From IMG/VR virus record IMGVR_UViG_3300027759_004442, positions 1 to 50,224 of that record: a stretch of 50,224 nt of DNA. One strand, written 5' to 3'. The translations under genes were made by a program, and so were the position numbers. Below the pieces are notes generated by a model. The model was not told the DNA's origin. It searched no databases and saw only the letters and a program-made list of their open reading frames with translations. The stretch is from a virus. Below, piece by piece: positions 1 to 7,362 of this stretch (position 1 is its first letter; every line of letters begins with the position of its first letter).

Positions 1-87
1 TTTCATATGGCAGACCGCAAGACGCTTGGTTGCTGGTACTTCAACGTGCACACGCCGTGGACGATCCTTGAAGTCATCGGCCAATAA
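1..87 (+). CDS. C-terminal end of an unidentified protein (partial)
   Basis: Frame 1 is open from the window edge to a TAA at 85-87 and encodes about 28 residues ending in TILEVIGQ. It belongs to the plus-strand block that continues with three small genes spaced 1-17 bases apart, so it is probably the last part of the first gene of that run. An internal ATG at 7 could also start a 26-residue peptide, but no ribosome binding site is visible before the edge. Function unknown. Confidence 0.45.
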   Translation, partial: FHMADRKTLGCWYFNVHTPWTILEVIGQ

Positions 88-104
88 CACACACAGGAGC
101 TATT

Positions 105-293
105 ATGTACGACGATAATTTCGGATACTGGCAGGATGCGGACGAAACCTACGCCCGTCAGTTCTACCGCACCGTGCAACGTGCCTCGGTCGCAAAGCGG
201 TGTAAGGGTTGTGACCGTACCGTGCGTATCTTGCCGCACTACGCTTACTGTAACGACTGTGCAGATGTCATCGAACGCGGCGGTGAGTTTTAA
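105..293 (+). CDS. Small two-CxxC zinc-finger-like protein
   Basis: A 62-residue protein on the plus strand. An AGGAG ribosome binding site lies 6 bases before the ATG, which decides the start. The middle and C-terminal parts hold CKGC and CNDC, two CxxC pairs about 20 residues apart, the usual spacing of a single zinc ribbon; the N-terminus is acidic and aromatic. It is followed one base later by the next gene, so the two are co-transcribed. Such short zinc-ribbon proteins are common in phage early regions, where they often bind nucleic acid or host proteins. The exact role is not recognisable. Confidence 0.7.
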   Translation: MYDDNFGYWQDADETYARQFYRTVQRASVAKRCKGCDRTVRILPHYAYCNDCADVIERGGEF

Positions 294-294
294 T

Positions 295-480
295 ATGACA
301 ATCAATCTGAAACATTTTCTTGGGGCATTCTTGCTACTGATCGGCATGCTACTGTGTTTCATGATTGCCGTTGAAGTCATCATACAACGCCGTCATCTCG
401 CTGCGATTCTTCCCATCACACTGTTCATCGTGTACCTCACGGCGTTCATTAAACTCAACATACTACAAGGGCCAAGGTAA
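295..480 (+). CDS. Small two-helix membrane protein
   Basis: 61 residues, starting at the ATG one base after the stop of the preceding gene, with GGTGAG inside the upstream gene as a plausible ribosome binding site. Residues about 7-27 and 36-55 are strongly hydrophobic, separated by a short basic loop (QRRH), so the protein should be an inner-membrane hairpin. It could be a holin-like or accessory membrane protein, but nothing proves this. The following gene starts 4 bases downstream. Confidence 0.6.
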   Translation: MTINLKHFLGAFLLLIGMLLCFMIAVEVIIQRRHLAAILPITLFIVYLTAFIKLNILQGPR

Positions 481-484
481 TATT

Positions 485-679
485 ATGTACATCGAACTTG
501 AAAATGCATCCCTGCAGGAACTCTTGAGTGCGCTCGACGATAACGATACCGAGCGCAGCAACATGCAATGGGAGATTGCCATGTGCGAAAAGCGTCTGCG
601 TGAATTGCGTGAAGAGCGCAATACCGTTATTCGGGCCATTGACGAATTCCATGGCGGCTACGAGGAAGATTATGGCTAA
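485..679 (+). CDS. Small acidic coiled-coil protein
   Basis: 64 residues. The chosen ATG at 485 lies 4 bases after the previous stop, with AAGGTAA as ribosome binding site; the longer open frame upstream overlaps the membrane gene and is not needed. The protein is highly charged, with a central helix carrying heptad-like leucines and Glu/Arg pairs (EKRLRELREERN), and a glycine- and tyrosine-rich acidic tail. It is the last gene of the plus-strand block; beyond it the sequence becomes repeat-rich and gene-poor. Function unknown. Confidence 0.6.
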   Translation: MYIELENASLQELLSALDDNDTERSNMQWEIAMCEKRLRELREERNTVIRAIDEFHGGYEEDYG

Positions 680-737
680 GGCCTCCCACAGTGATAAAAC
701 AGGTTTACATAACATGTATTATACGTAGTTGCGCGCA

Positions 738-841
738 TTGTAACAATCTTGTAACAATTACATATGTTACGTTTTCGCACTTTTCAACACATGGAGATGC
801 GCGCATGTTACGTTATGTACCATGTAACAAGCTTGTAACAA
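738..841. repeat. TTGTAACAAT repeats (two pairs)
   Basis: TTGTAACAAT-like decamers occur as two closely spaced pairs, at 738-747/749-758 and about 823-830/833-842. The inverse element GTTAC lies at 766-770 and 807-811. GCGCGCAT precedes both sets (731-738 and 799-806). The paired arrangement looks like binding sites for a dimeric protein. Confidence 0.5.
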
Positions 842-852
842 TAAATCATTTG

Positions 853-1078
853 CTTTTCCGGGCGCTAGGCAAGAAGCGCATGGTGATAAAACATCTCACT
901 AATGAGATACTCAGCGCTAAAACATTAAATCGGAATATGCCCTTCGGTGTTTATTCGGTTTCGGTATATGTTCGGTTTCGGGGTTCATTCGGGTTATGTG
1001 GCTATCAGTATATTCTGTTGCTTATCAGAATATGATAAAACATCCCTAGCGCTCCTCACGCATTCACTTTTCCGGGCG
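853..1078 (+). repeat. CTTTTCCGGGCG direct repeat pair
   Basis: The 12-mer CTTTTCCGGGCG is at 853-864 and 1067-1078. In both places it is followed by a three-base gap, GGCAA and a GCGC element, so the duplicated unit is about 30 bases with some drift. Confidence 0.5.
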
Positions 1079-1111
1079 TGCGGCAACCGCGCAATATCTT
1101 TTCATAGCGAC

Positions 1112-1288
1112 GCGTCACGCATATAGCCCATATGGCGCATATGCCGTCAGCACGTTTAGCGCATAGAATGCCTATTTGGTTATAGGTACATATTGAATTA
1201 TAGCGCTTATAGGTATTTATGGGGGTCGTAGCGGATAAAAAACATGGTGCGCCTTCGAGCGCCTATGGGGCTAGGCGTCACGCATATA
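1112..1288 (+). repeat. GCGTCACGCATATA direct repeat pair
   Basis: The 14-mer GCGTCACGCATATA is at 1112-1125 and 1275-1288. Other short AT-rich motifs such as TATAGGTA recur between the copies. Confidence 0.5.
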
Positions 1289-1394
1289 AAAAATATGGAC
1301 CTCGGTACGGATGGACTAGCTTCTCCCTCTGGCGTTCATAGACTATGGTACAATTATACGAGGCGATATCCCGTATCCCAGTAATAGTCTATTA

Positions 1395-1631
1395 TCATAC
1401 TGTTATCAATGTGATATCATAATGGTATCTATCCTTCACGATACTATTGGGATGATTCAAGATACTGGCGGAGTGATTCAAGATACTCGATACACAGTTC
1501 AAGATACTGTATGTGGGGTTCAAGATACTACGAATGCTCTTCAAGATACTGTGCATATGCTTCACGATAGTAAGGGGATTCAAGATATTAACTAGCGATA
1601 TATCCTTCAAGATACTGTATACATCCTTCAA
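1395..1631 (-). CDS. Possible SILNxxx heptapeptide-repeat peptide
   Basis: A 78-codon minus-strand frame starting at a TTG, 4 bases after the stop of the gene at 1636, runs through the whole 21-bp array. It gives a peptide of heptads built on SILN or SILK, with leucine and isoleucine at fixed spacing, which could form an extended helix or a solenoid. Two irregular spacings (18 and 27) both keep the frame, which favours translation. Against it are the TTG start, a weak ribosome binding site and the repeat-rich noncoding surroundings. It could equally be a noncoding binding-site array. Confidence 0.25.
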   Translation of the reverse strand: MKDVYSILKDISLVNILNPLTIVKHMHSILKSIRSILNPTYSILNCVSSILNHSASILNHPNSIVKDRYHYDITLITV

Positions 1632-1637
1632 GATATT
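1435..1637 (-). repeat. 21-bp tandem array, core TTCAAGATACT (ten copies)
   Basis: Ten copies of TTCAAGATACT or a one- or two-base variant begin at 1435, 1456, 1477, 1498, 1519, 1540, 1561, 1579, 1606 and 1627. Seven consecutive copies are exactly 21 bases apart, then the steps are 18, 27 and 21. The 10-base spacers differ from one another. All steps are multiples of three, so the array can be read on the minus strand as a heptapeptide repeat SILNxxx. The last copy touches the stop of the HNH-like gene at 1636. Confidence 0.85.
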
Positions 1638-2292
1638 ATTCTTCGTGTAATGCCCGCAGTTCTTCTTCGGATAAGGTGATATCTACATCTGCTAACTGTA
1701 TATCATCTGTATCATAATAATCTGAGGAAACAATGCCAATCTGTTGATTCTTGGGTACCTTATGTGGTTCTATAAAACTTTTTTCAATATAGATTTTGTT
1801 TACCACATTAGGACTGCCCGTTGTTAAGAACATGCAGTTGTAACAATAGAGTGCAAGATTGGTGAGACTATAATTGCTATGGTCGCTGTCAAGGAAGGTA
1901 AGCATCAATGGCACCTTCTTATCCGTAATGCGCCGTTCATTGAATCCGCAACTTGCACATTGTTCGACAATCTTCTTACGGGCGATCAATCTATTCTTTA
2001 ATCGTGCCATATTATATTTGGGATGTTTGCCCGCAAATATATCCCGCAGGGATATAGAGGATGGCCGCATTGCCCATCCTTTATCTATTCCCACGCCAGA
2101 TTGATTTGAATGACTATCGAAGAGATTATACAACATGGCATACTTGCGATATCGTTTATACCCGACTTGCAGATAACGTGCTGCCGCCTTATTGCTATTG
2201 GTATGCCGTTGTGCTTCTTCTATCTCTGATCGTAAGAGTGGACGTTTTGATAGTCCACCATTCCTTTTAAAGTTTGGATTTTCGATAGCCAT
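1636..2292 (-). CDS. HTH plus HNH-like (treble-clef) nuclease-type protein
   Basis: 218 residues. The N-terminal third has a helix-turn-helix-like segment (KAAARYLQVGYKRYRKYA) seen in phage DNA-binding proteins. The centre has CASC, then DSDHSN, then LALYCYNC. This is the HNH/treble-clef pattern of two CxxC zinc pairs flanking an Asp-His with a downstream Asn; the terminal His of classical HNH is absent. The C-terminal 40 residues are acidic. It may be a free-standing homing endonuclease or a DNA-binding relative that lost catalysis. The start overlaps the stop of the upstream small membrane gene as TAATG, so it is the last confident gene of this operon. Confidence 0.6.
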   Translation of the reverse strand: MAIENPNFKRNGGLSKRPLLRSEIEEAQRHTNSNKAAARYLQVGYKRYRKYAMLYNLFDSHSNQSGVGIDKGWAMRPSSISLRDIFAGKHPKYNMARLKNRLIARKKIVEQCASCGFNERRITDKKVPLMLTFLDSDHSNYSLTNLALYCYNCMFLTTGSPNVVNKIYIEKSFIEPHKVPKNQQIGIVSSDYYDTDDIQLADVDITLSEEELRALHEE

Positions 2293-2417
2293 TAGCGATT
2301 GTCCTGAATAGATTGTATAGTATCCACAATGGCCGTTAGAAATAATGCCAATAGTAATCCCATGCCTAATATAACAATGCCGATGGCCATTACTGTTGCC
2401 GCTGTGAATGTTTTCAT
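2292..2417 (-). CDS. Single-pass small membrane protein, 41 residues
   Basis: A 41-residue frame filling the gap between its neighbours exactly: its ATG overlaps the stop of the upstream gene (ATGA, 2414-2417) and its TAA overlaps the next ATG (TAATG, 2290-2294). Residues about 6-30 are a continuous hydrophobic helix (VILGMGLLLALFLTAIV) and the tail is polar (SIQDNR). The tight overlaps on both sides are the best evidence that it is real. Function unknown; small phage membrane proteins can be holins, spanins or host-targeting peptides. Confidence 0.65.
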   Translation of the reverse strand: MKTFTAATVMAIGIVILGMGLLLALFLTAIVDTIQSIQDNR

Positions 2418-2665
2418 TTATGGTATATCCGTAATGGAATGGTTACTAAGGTAATACCTGCGACATCGGATGCAATATCCTTACCACTAAAATAATTATT
2501 GGGGTTACGACTATCATGAATTTCTTTAAGGATGCCCACACTTATGGCAAAGGTAGCAGACCATGCCGTAGGATGTGAAACATGTAATCGTTTAAACAGC
2601 ATATAACTTGAGGTTGTTAATGCCGCACTGACGATTACATGCTTCGGAACATCCGGCGGGATCAT
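2414..2665 (-). CDS. Small membrane-associated protein, YfiM/DUF2279-like
   Basis: 83 residues from the ATG at 2665, which overlaps the ThyX stop as ATGA and has AAGG upstream; a GTG 24 bases further upstream is possible but less likely. There are hydrophobic segments around residues 10-25 and near the C-terminus. Between them lies KEIHDSRNPNNYFSGKDIASD, resembling the KE-x-x-DS...W/FS-x-KD...D signature of YfiM-like small envelope proteins. That similarity is from memory of the family and is tentative. The gene is translationally coupled to ThyX and to the next small membrane protein. Confidence 0.55.
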   Translation of the reverse strand: MIPPDVPKHVIVSAALTTSSYMLFKRLHVSHPTAWSATFAISVGILKEIHDSRNPNNYFSGKDIASDVAGITLVTIPLRIYHK

Positions 2666-3480
2666 ACCTTGCGATGGATAGGTGTCCACACGGGAATGCC
2701 ATCATAGACTTCTGCAATACTGAAGTCTGCGTAATACAAGGGTGCCACCGCACGAAGGGCAGTCAGTACGGTATCTGCGAGACGACGAATCTCGGGTTCT
2801 GCATGCTTATCACTCCGGCTTTCAATGAACCAACGGAAGCCACGATGATTGTTCGTCCACACACCACGCGTTTCTAATGCATGAGGGAGCAAATTACGAG
2901 CCTTCCCACGTGCCCACTTTCGGAGATCGAAGCCTTTAAGTTCCAATGGATTCATCTTCATAAGCCAAGTGACATCACGGCCATACGCATCGAACGCGGT
3001 TTCCAGTGAGGAGATATGTGAAGTCAATAGATTCAATTCATCAATATTGAAATCCGCAATAGTACCAAAATCATCTAGAGTAGCGTCCGTTAATAGTGGT
3101 TCGTACTTGTCATAGAGACTTGCATAATACGGATCAAGGACAATGTTCACATCTTCTTCTGCCGTATAACGAGTGGACCGTTGTGAGATAGCAAAACTGC
3201 GATGGCGATTCAATTCAAGGGTCAGTCCGCGAGTAATGCCCGTAATGTAGAGACTGACGGTGGAATGTTCAAGGACTGATCCGTGTGCGTGACTCATGAC
3301 GGCATGTTGGTTGGCTTCGTTTGCTCGTCCTTCCTTGCCATGTGAATCATAACAAACTTTTGCCGAGAACGATCCAATCTTCGTATGATCATCACCGTCA
3401 TCGGGAATATCAAAGGTCTGTGACCCAATAAACTGTGATTGGGCGATAACTTCGACAACGGGCTTTCTAATAATTTGCAT
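2662..3480 (-). CDS. thyX: FAD-dependent thymidylate synthase ThyX
   Basis: 272 residues. ThyX converts dUMP to dTMP using methylene-tetrahydrofolate, FAD and NADPH, supplying thymidine for phage DNA synthesis. The diagnostic RHR-X7-S motif is at residues 92-102 (RHRSFAISQRS). Downstream are the family's ARGKARNLLPHALETRGVW segment and the conserved FIESR...AEPEIRRLA helix. The length is slightly above the usual 210-260. It is the first gene after a strong sigma70-type promoter at 3513-3541, and its stop overlaps the next start, so it heads a small operon. ThyX is common in lytic phages and many host lineages. Confidence 0.95.
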   Translation of the reverse strand: MQIIRKPVVEVIAQSQFIGSQTFDIPDDGDDHTKIGSFSAKVCYDSHGKEGRANEANQHAVMSHAHGSVLEHSTVSLYITGITRGLTLELNRHRSFAISQRSTRYTAEEDVNIVLDPYYASLYDKYEPLLTDATLDDFGTIADFNIDELNLLTSHISSLETAFDAYGRDVTWLMKMNPLELKGFDLRKWARGKARNLLPHALETRGVWTNNHRGFRWFIESRSDKHAEPEIRRLADTVLTALRAVAPLYYADFSIAEVYDGIPVWTPIHRKV

Positions 3481-3512
3481 ATATAACCTATTGGTATAGT
3501 GGTAGATTCTGT

Positions 3513-3541
3513 AATATAACTAGGAGAGTACTCACTGTCAA
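3513..3541 (-). promoter_or_regulatory. sigma70-type promoter for thyX
   Basis: On the minus strand TTGACA (3541-3536) and TATATT (3518-3513) are separated by exactly 17 bases, and ACAGAA follows the -10 box. The transcription start should be about 30 bases before the thyX ATG. The same box with the same downstream bases recurs at 25934 and 36341. Confidence 0.85.
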
Positions 3542-3544
3542 GTG

Positions 3545-3784
3545 TTAGTAATTGTCACCGTAAATTGAAAATTGCCGTTCGGGAATTACTGGATCTGCTT
3601 CTTGTATTACCTTATATAATAATCCCGCACCAGCATCAATATAATATTGACGGTTGCTCGTTTTTTGAAAGTAATATTCTAATGTTTCGGTAAGGGTTGG
3701 ATAGACTCGCGCGTCTTCTAATCCAATTTCTACCCATCGGTCACCGGGCGGTAACCGTTTAAAGATTTCTTGTTTAATTTCCAT
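3545..3784 (-). CDS. Small hypothetical protein, 79 residues
   Basis: 79 residues with an ATG at 3784, 5 bases after the stop of the large gene upstream, so co-transcribed with it. It is soluble-looking, with an amphipathic N-terminus and aromatic patches (YYFQKTSNRQYYIDAG). It ends 4 bases before the -35 box of the thyX promoter. No family is recognised. Position behind the probable virion protein suggests, but does not show, a late or structural role. Confidence 0.55.
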   Translation of the reverse strand: MEIKQEIFKRLPPGDRWVEIGLEDARVYPTLTETLEYYFQKTSNRQYYIDAGAGLLYKVIQEADPVIPERQFSIYGDNY

Positions 3785-3789
3785 TAATA

Positions 3790-5655
3790 TTATGCTCTCA
3801 TTTGTGTTTTGTAGAATTCAACATCGTCTGTAATCTCAGCCTTTTGTTGGTTGGTAAGAAGTGGATTATTTAATTGTCGCATTAAGAAAAGTATACTATC
3901 TTTAGCTTGAGCATATCTATGGTGAGCTGGCCAAGTTTCTGGATTTGGTGACTTATTAAGAAGTGTATAAGTCCATCCGGAATGTTGTGCCAGTTCCATG
4001 ATTGGCGGTGAACCCAATCCTCTAGCTCTAATAGCCAAGGTTGAAATAGAAGGGTAAAAATAGTTTGGTGGTGGGGCTTGGTTTTTAATTCTCAGTCGTA
4101 GAAACCCAACCTTAGAGTCACCATCGGCATCTACTACGAACTTTTCTTTTACTGCTATCTTAAGTTGTTCGTCTGTAATATCTTTTGGTAAATCTAGAGT
4201 GGATAAAATTGTATCTCGCGTTACCGACATTGGAAATTCTTGTCCATCTTCTTGTAAGTTAGATTCACCGTATGCTATAAAAAACTTATCCACGGGATAG
4301 TCTTTACCAAATGGGCGGCCGAGTGTTACTAATTGAACAAGATCCAATGAATCAATTAAATAATCGGTCATAGTTTCATTTACGCCTGTATCAGTACGAA
4401 CTAATTCTAATAATGCTTGTGTGGCTTTTCTATCTGCTCCGCGCATATTTTCCAATGAAGTTTTTACTGCTGGTGTATCATTAGATATGGCCGCCATAAC
4501 TTTTAAAAATAACTTCCTTTCGTTCGTGGTATATTTTCGTTTTTGGCCAGTACCAACTCCCCCACTTAATAAAATTGCTATAGTTTCTTTTGTAAGATTG
4601 CCATTTCTATCAAAAAATTCATCATATTTTGCTGGAGCGTCATCAATATCAGAACGATTTAATTTTTTTAATTTTAAAGAAAGTTCTCGACTGTTAGACT
4701 TTGACGTAGCTAATAGTATGTTTAATTCTTTTTCAAAAGTTTTCTTATGAGATTCACTTATACTTGTAATTTTGTTGGCAGTTTCTTTGTCGGGAGCCTT
4801 TTCAGCAATAGAATCTAAAACGGTACGTAATCCTTGATTTGCTAAGAAAATATTCCCATCTTTCTTTAAAGAAATGCCAATTATTTGTCCATCCGATCCT
4901 TTAACATATAAATCCGATCTATCTGTTTTTGGTTTTGATCCGAGCCCCAGTGCCGCTCGCCCATTAGCATCGTCCCACGCAATTTCCGAAATTTTTACGT
5001 TATATGTTTCTTCAATCGTCTTAAACATTGCCATCACCTGTTTACGTGCAGATTCCGCCCAATCTTCTGTAAGTGCTGACCCCTTTACTCCTCTTAATTC
5101 TGATAAAAGTTTTACTATTTCCGGCATATTCTGCTTTAAAAAATCTTCTGTGCTGGTATCTGACTGCGCGGTTCTTAAACTTCTTAATTTTTCTAACGAA
5201 AGAGTTGTGGCAGCTTCGCCAGCGGTAGATGCTACAGTACCCGCCCCCTTCTCCCCCTTTACGTCGGAAATAACTCCCTCAACTGCTTTCATCAAACCGT
5301 CCACATCAAGAGACGTATCCTCAAAAGAAGATACTACAGAATTTCTGTCAGACGGAATCTTTTCAATTTTATTTCGTTTAATACGAGGTGCTCGCGGCTT
5401 AGTAACCTTTGCTGCTGGCACTTGGGGTTCTGCAGTAGTTTTAGATGCTACCTTTTTGGCGACGGGCTTCTCTGGTGCAATTAAAATAAATTTCCCATCT
5501 TTTGTTGATGCGGTAGCTGGTTTTTTGCCGGTTGGTGACCACAATCCTCTACTGTTGGGAATAGATTTAAGTTTTGCTGCCTTTGCTTGTTTCGCTGCGG
5601 GAGAATCCGCTTCTCCTAAAAGGTCGGCAAGAAATTCAGTTAGTAGTTCTTTCAT
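3790..5655 (-). CDS. Large probable virion protein with a possible nuclease-like core
   Basis: 621 residues. The first 110 residues are Lys/Ala/Pro-rich and low complexity (KPVAKKVASKTTAEPQVPAA), like processed or DNA-binding internal proteins of T4-like heads. The N-terminus MKELLTEFLADLL recalls marine T4-like virion proteins that begin with a short amphipathic helix. Around residues 250-270, SDLYVKG followed by IGISLKKDG resembles the D...(E/S)xK core of PD-(D/E)XK nucleases; no full domain can be assigned by eye. A candidate late promoter, CTATTTATA, is 24 bases before the ATG, which supports late expression. It could be an internal head protein, a scaffold or an injected nuclease. Confidence 0.5.
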   Translation of the reverse strand: MKELLTEFLADLLGEADSPAAKQAKAAKLKSIPNSRGLWSPTGKKPATASTKDGKFILIAPEKPVAKKVASKTTAEPQVPAAKVTKPRAPRIKRNKIEKIPSDRNSVVSSFEDTSLDVDGLMKAVEGVISDVKGEKGAGTVASTAGEAATTLSLEKLRSLRTAQSDTSTEDFLKQNMPEIVKLLSELRGVKGSALTEDWAESARKQVMAMFKTIEETYNVKISEIAWDDANGRAALGLGSKPKTDRSDLYVKGSDGQIIGISLKKDGNIFLANQGLRTVLDSIAEKAPDKETANKITSISESHKKTFEKELNILLATSKSNSRELSLKLKKLNRSDIDDAPAKYDEFFDRNGNLTKETIAILLSGGVGTGQKRKYTTNERKLFLKVMAAISNDTPAVKTSLENMRGADRKATQALLELVRTDTGVNETMTDYLIDSLDLVQLVTLGRPFGKDYPVDKFFIAYGESNLQEDGQEFPMSVTRDTILSTLDLPKDITDEQLKIAVKEKFVVDADGDSKVGFLRLRIKNQAPPPNYFYPSISTLAIRARGLGSPPIMELAQHSGWTYTLLNKSPNPETWPAHHRYAQAKDSILFLMRQLNNPLLTNQQKAEITDDVEFYKTQMRA

Positions 5656-5679
5656 AGGATATCCGAGTAGAGTGACTTA

Positions 5680-5688
5680 TATAAATAG
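5680..5688 (-). promoter_or_regulatory. Candidate phage late promoter motif CTATTTATA
   Basis: CTATTTATA on the minus strand, 24 bases upstream of the gene starting at 5655, in the 44-base gap between two genes. The same motif in coding orientation precedes genes at 8165, 44432 and 46903. Confidence 0.5.
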
Positions 5689-5699
5689 AAGTTAGTATT

Positions 5700-6476
5700 C
5701 TATTTCTGTAACTTTGTGACGGCTCTACGTAGCGCAGTTTGTACATCACTCATACCCCCATACGCAGGAATCGTACAGGTGGATCTTGCGGCAACGGTTG
5801 CTGCTCTAAACTCGTCATCAGTAAACCAATCAACTTGCATGTCAAACATATCCATTAACTCGTGCATTGTAATTGACCCACTATTCACTAAGTTATAGTA
5901 ACCATTGGGGTTACCCGTTTCGATTAGATCGGACGCAACACGAACTGCTTCATCCAAATCAGTCAGCGAGTTATATCCAGAATCAATTAACTTACCCGTT
6001 GTTGCATACCTGAGTACTTTGGATAGATAATTCTTCGGTTCATCCACACCAGTAAATGGCATACGAATGCGATAGACTTGTGCCTTATCTTTGAGATAGA
6101 CATCGGAAATTCCTTTACTAATAGAATATGTACTGCCGAAAAAGTTTGGTTCGGCATCGACGGATTCAATATTACCTTGATAAATACATCCACTAGAAAA
6201 ATGTGCAAATCGGATGTGTCTGCGTTCACATGCAGCATGTAACAATGCAGGATAAATAGCATTTCCACTAATAGTATTTTGTTTGTCAATTTCACATGCG
6301 TCCACATTGGGAACGCCGGTGACTCCCGCACAATTTACTACCCAATCGACAGCAATGCTTCCCAACATATCAACCGCTTCTGTGTGTGAGCACGAGAATA
6401 CTTTATGTCCACGGAAAGCTAATTCCACAATCATTTTATAACCTGTCCATCCTCTACCTACTACTAATATACGCAT
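5700..6476 (-). CDS. RmlD-like NAD(P)-dependent sugar reductase
   Basis: 258 residues of the short-chain dehydrogenase/RmlD superfamily. The N-terminus GRGWTGYK is the nucleotide-binding glycine loop. VVNCAG, SSGCIYQG and the YSISKG motif (YxxxK) mark the Rossmann core and catalytic Tyr/Lys. RmlD enzymes reduce the 4-keto group of dTDP-4-keto-6-deoxy sugars to the final sugar nucleotide, and the GxGWxG variant also occurs in epimerase/reductases of plants and giant viruses. It sits 4 bases downstream of an RmlA homologue, and an RmlB homologue lies in the same cluster. A dTDP- or UDP-6-deoxysugar product is therefore likely, although no separate RmlC 3,5-epimerase is seen. Confidence 0.75.
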   Translation of the reverse strand: MRILVVGRGWTGYKMIVELAFRGHKVFSCSHTEAVDMLGSIAVDWVVNCAGVTGVPNVDACEIDKQNTISGNAIYPALLHAACERRHIRFAHFSSGCIYQGNIESVDAEPNFFGSTYSISKGISDVYLKDKAQVYRIRMPFTGVDEPKNYLSKVLRYATTGKLIDSGYNSLTDLDEAVRVASDLIETGNPNGYYNLVNSGSITMHELMDMFDMQVDWFTDDEFRAATVAARSTCTIPAYGGMSDVQTALRRAVTKLQK

Positions 6477-6480
6477 AGCA

Positions 6481-7362
6481 TTATCCGATTAAATTTTGTA
6501 AATACATACCATACTTCGTTTTACTACATTTATCAATGAAGGGTAGTATGTCTTTATCACATACCCAATTATTATTTATGGCAATTTCATGCGGACTGCC
6601 AATCAAATAGTCTTGATGTTTTTGTATTGTTTGTACAAAGTTCGATGCTTCTAACATAGAGTCGGGGTTACCTGTATCGAACCAGACGGTACCTCTTGGC
6701 AATGTAATTGCATTCAATGCTTTGTTCTTAAGGTATAATGCATTTAAATCCGTTATTTCCAATTCCCCACGTTTCGATGGAACCAGTTGCCTTGCATAAA
6801 GATATACACTTGGCGGATAAAAGTAAAGGCCCGTGACTGCTAAATTACTCTTTGGATATGTGGGTTTCTCTTCCAGTGAGATAACTCTCAATGAACTATC
6901 CAGTTCGGCGACACCAAAGTCGGATGGATTCTGTACGGGATATAAGAATATATTTGCGTGCGAGTGCATGACAGACTTTAATAATCCAGTGAGTCCCCCA
7001 GAATAAAAGATGTTATCACCAAGAATAAGAGCGTGGTTATCGTAATCAAATACTAATTCACCTAAGTAATTTTTAACAATATTAAACGCATCGGCAATGC
7101 CAGTAGGATCGTGTTGAACTAATACGGTAACATCAATTCCCAGTTCCTTTTGAGCGTTATTAAATAACGAGACGATACTCCACTTTTCAGTAGGGGTAGT
7201 AATGACAATAAAATCTCTGATGCCCGCCAACATTAGCGTGCTCAGTGAATAATATATTAATGGTTTATCGTAAATGGGTAATAACTGTTTCGTCGTGACC
7301 AACGTCGATGGATATAATCTAGACGATGTTCCACCTGCTAAGATGATTCCTAGTGTTCGCAT
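6481..7362 (-). CDS. rmlA: Glucose-1-phosphate thymidylyltransferase (RmlA family)
   Basis: 293 residues, the normal RmlA length. It condenses glucose-1-phosphate with dTTP to dTDP-glucose, the entry to 6-deoxyhexose synthesis. The activation loop LAGGTSSRLYPST, KQLLPIYDKPLIYYSLS, the ILGDNIFY metal/nucleotide motif, EITDLN and TVWFDTGNP are all present. The first glycine loop reads GTSSRL rather than the common GSGTRL, a conservative change. The start ATG overlaps the TAA of a short leftover coding fragment at 7362-7409. Together with the RmlB-like enzyme at 18557 it can make dTDP-4-keto-6-deoxyglucose. Confidence 0.93.
   Translation of the reverse strand: MRTLGIILAGGTSSRLYPSTLVTTKQLLPIYDKPLIYYSLSTLMLAGIRDFIVITTPTEKWSIVSLFNNAQKELGIDVTVLVQHDPTGIADAFNIVKNYLGELVFDYDNHALILGDNIFYSGGLTGLLKSVMHSHANIFLYPVQNPSDFGVAELDSSLRVISLEEKPTYPKSNLAVTGLYFYPPSVYLYARQLVPSKRGELEITDLNALYLKNKALNAITLPRGTVWFDTGNPDSMLEASNFVQTIQKHQDYLIGSPHEIAINNNWVCDKDILPFIDKCSKTKYGMYLQNLIG

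Larger units (their letters stand above)
693..1244 (+). repeat. GATAAAACA direct repeats
   Basis: GATAAAACA occurs at 693-701, 885-893 and 1034-1042, and with two extra A residues at 1234-1244. All copies are in the same orientation, spaced about 150-200 bases, suggesting degenerate tandem modules or iteron-like sites. Confidence 0.5.
680..1430. other. Gene-poor, repeat-rich intergenic region
   Basis: About 750 bases between the end of the plus-strand block and the repeat array that ends the minus-strand operon. Open frames here lack ribosome binding sites and overlap repeats. Several short repeat families are visible: TTGTAACAAT, GATAAAACA, CTTTTCCGGGCG, TTCGGTTTCGG and GCGTCACGCATATA. Such multi-repeat noncoding DNA between convergent transcripts could be a replication origin, a packaging or recombination site, or a regulatory RNA locus. 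No tRNA and no clear hairpin-plus-T-run terminator is visible. Confidence 0.6.

Noticed and set aside
691-1035. A 114-codon plus-strand frame
   Set aside because: It runs through the repeat families, has no ribosome binding site and its composition is unlike the neighbouring genes.
1435-1637. CRISPR array
   Set aside because: The repeat is 11 bases and the spacers about 10, far below CRISPR sizes; there are no cas genes and the steps keep a codon frame.
4874-5695. A 273-codon plus-strand frame
   Set aside because: It is the antisense shadow of the 621-residue minus-strand gene, which has a good start, a promoter-like motif and coding composition.
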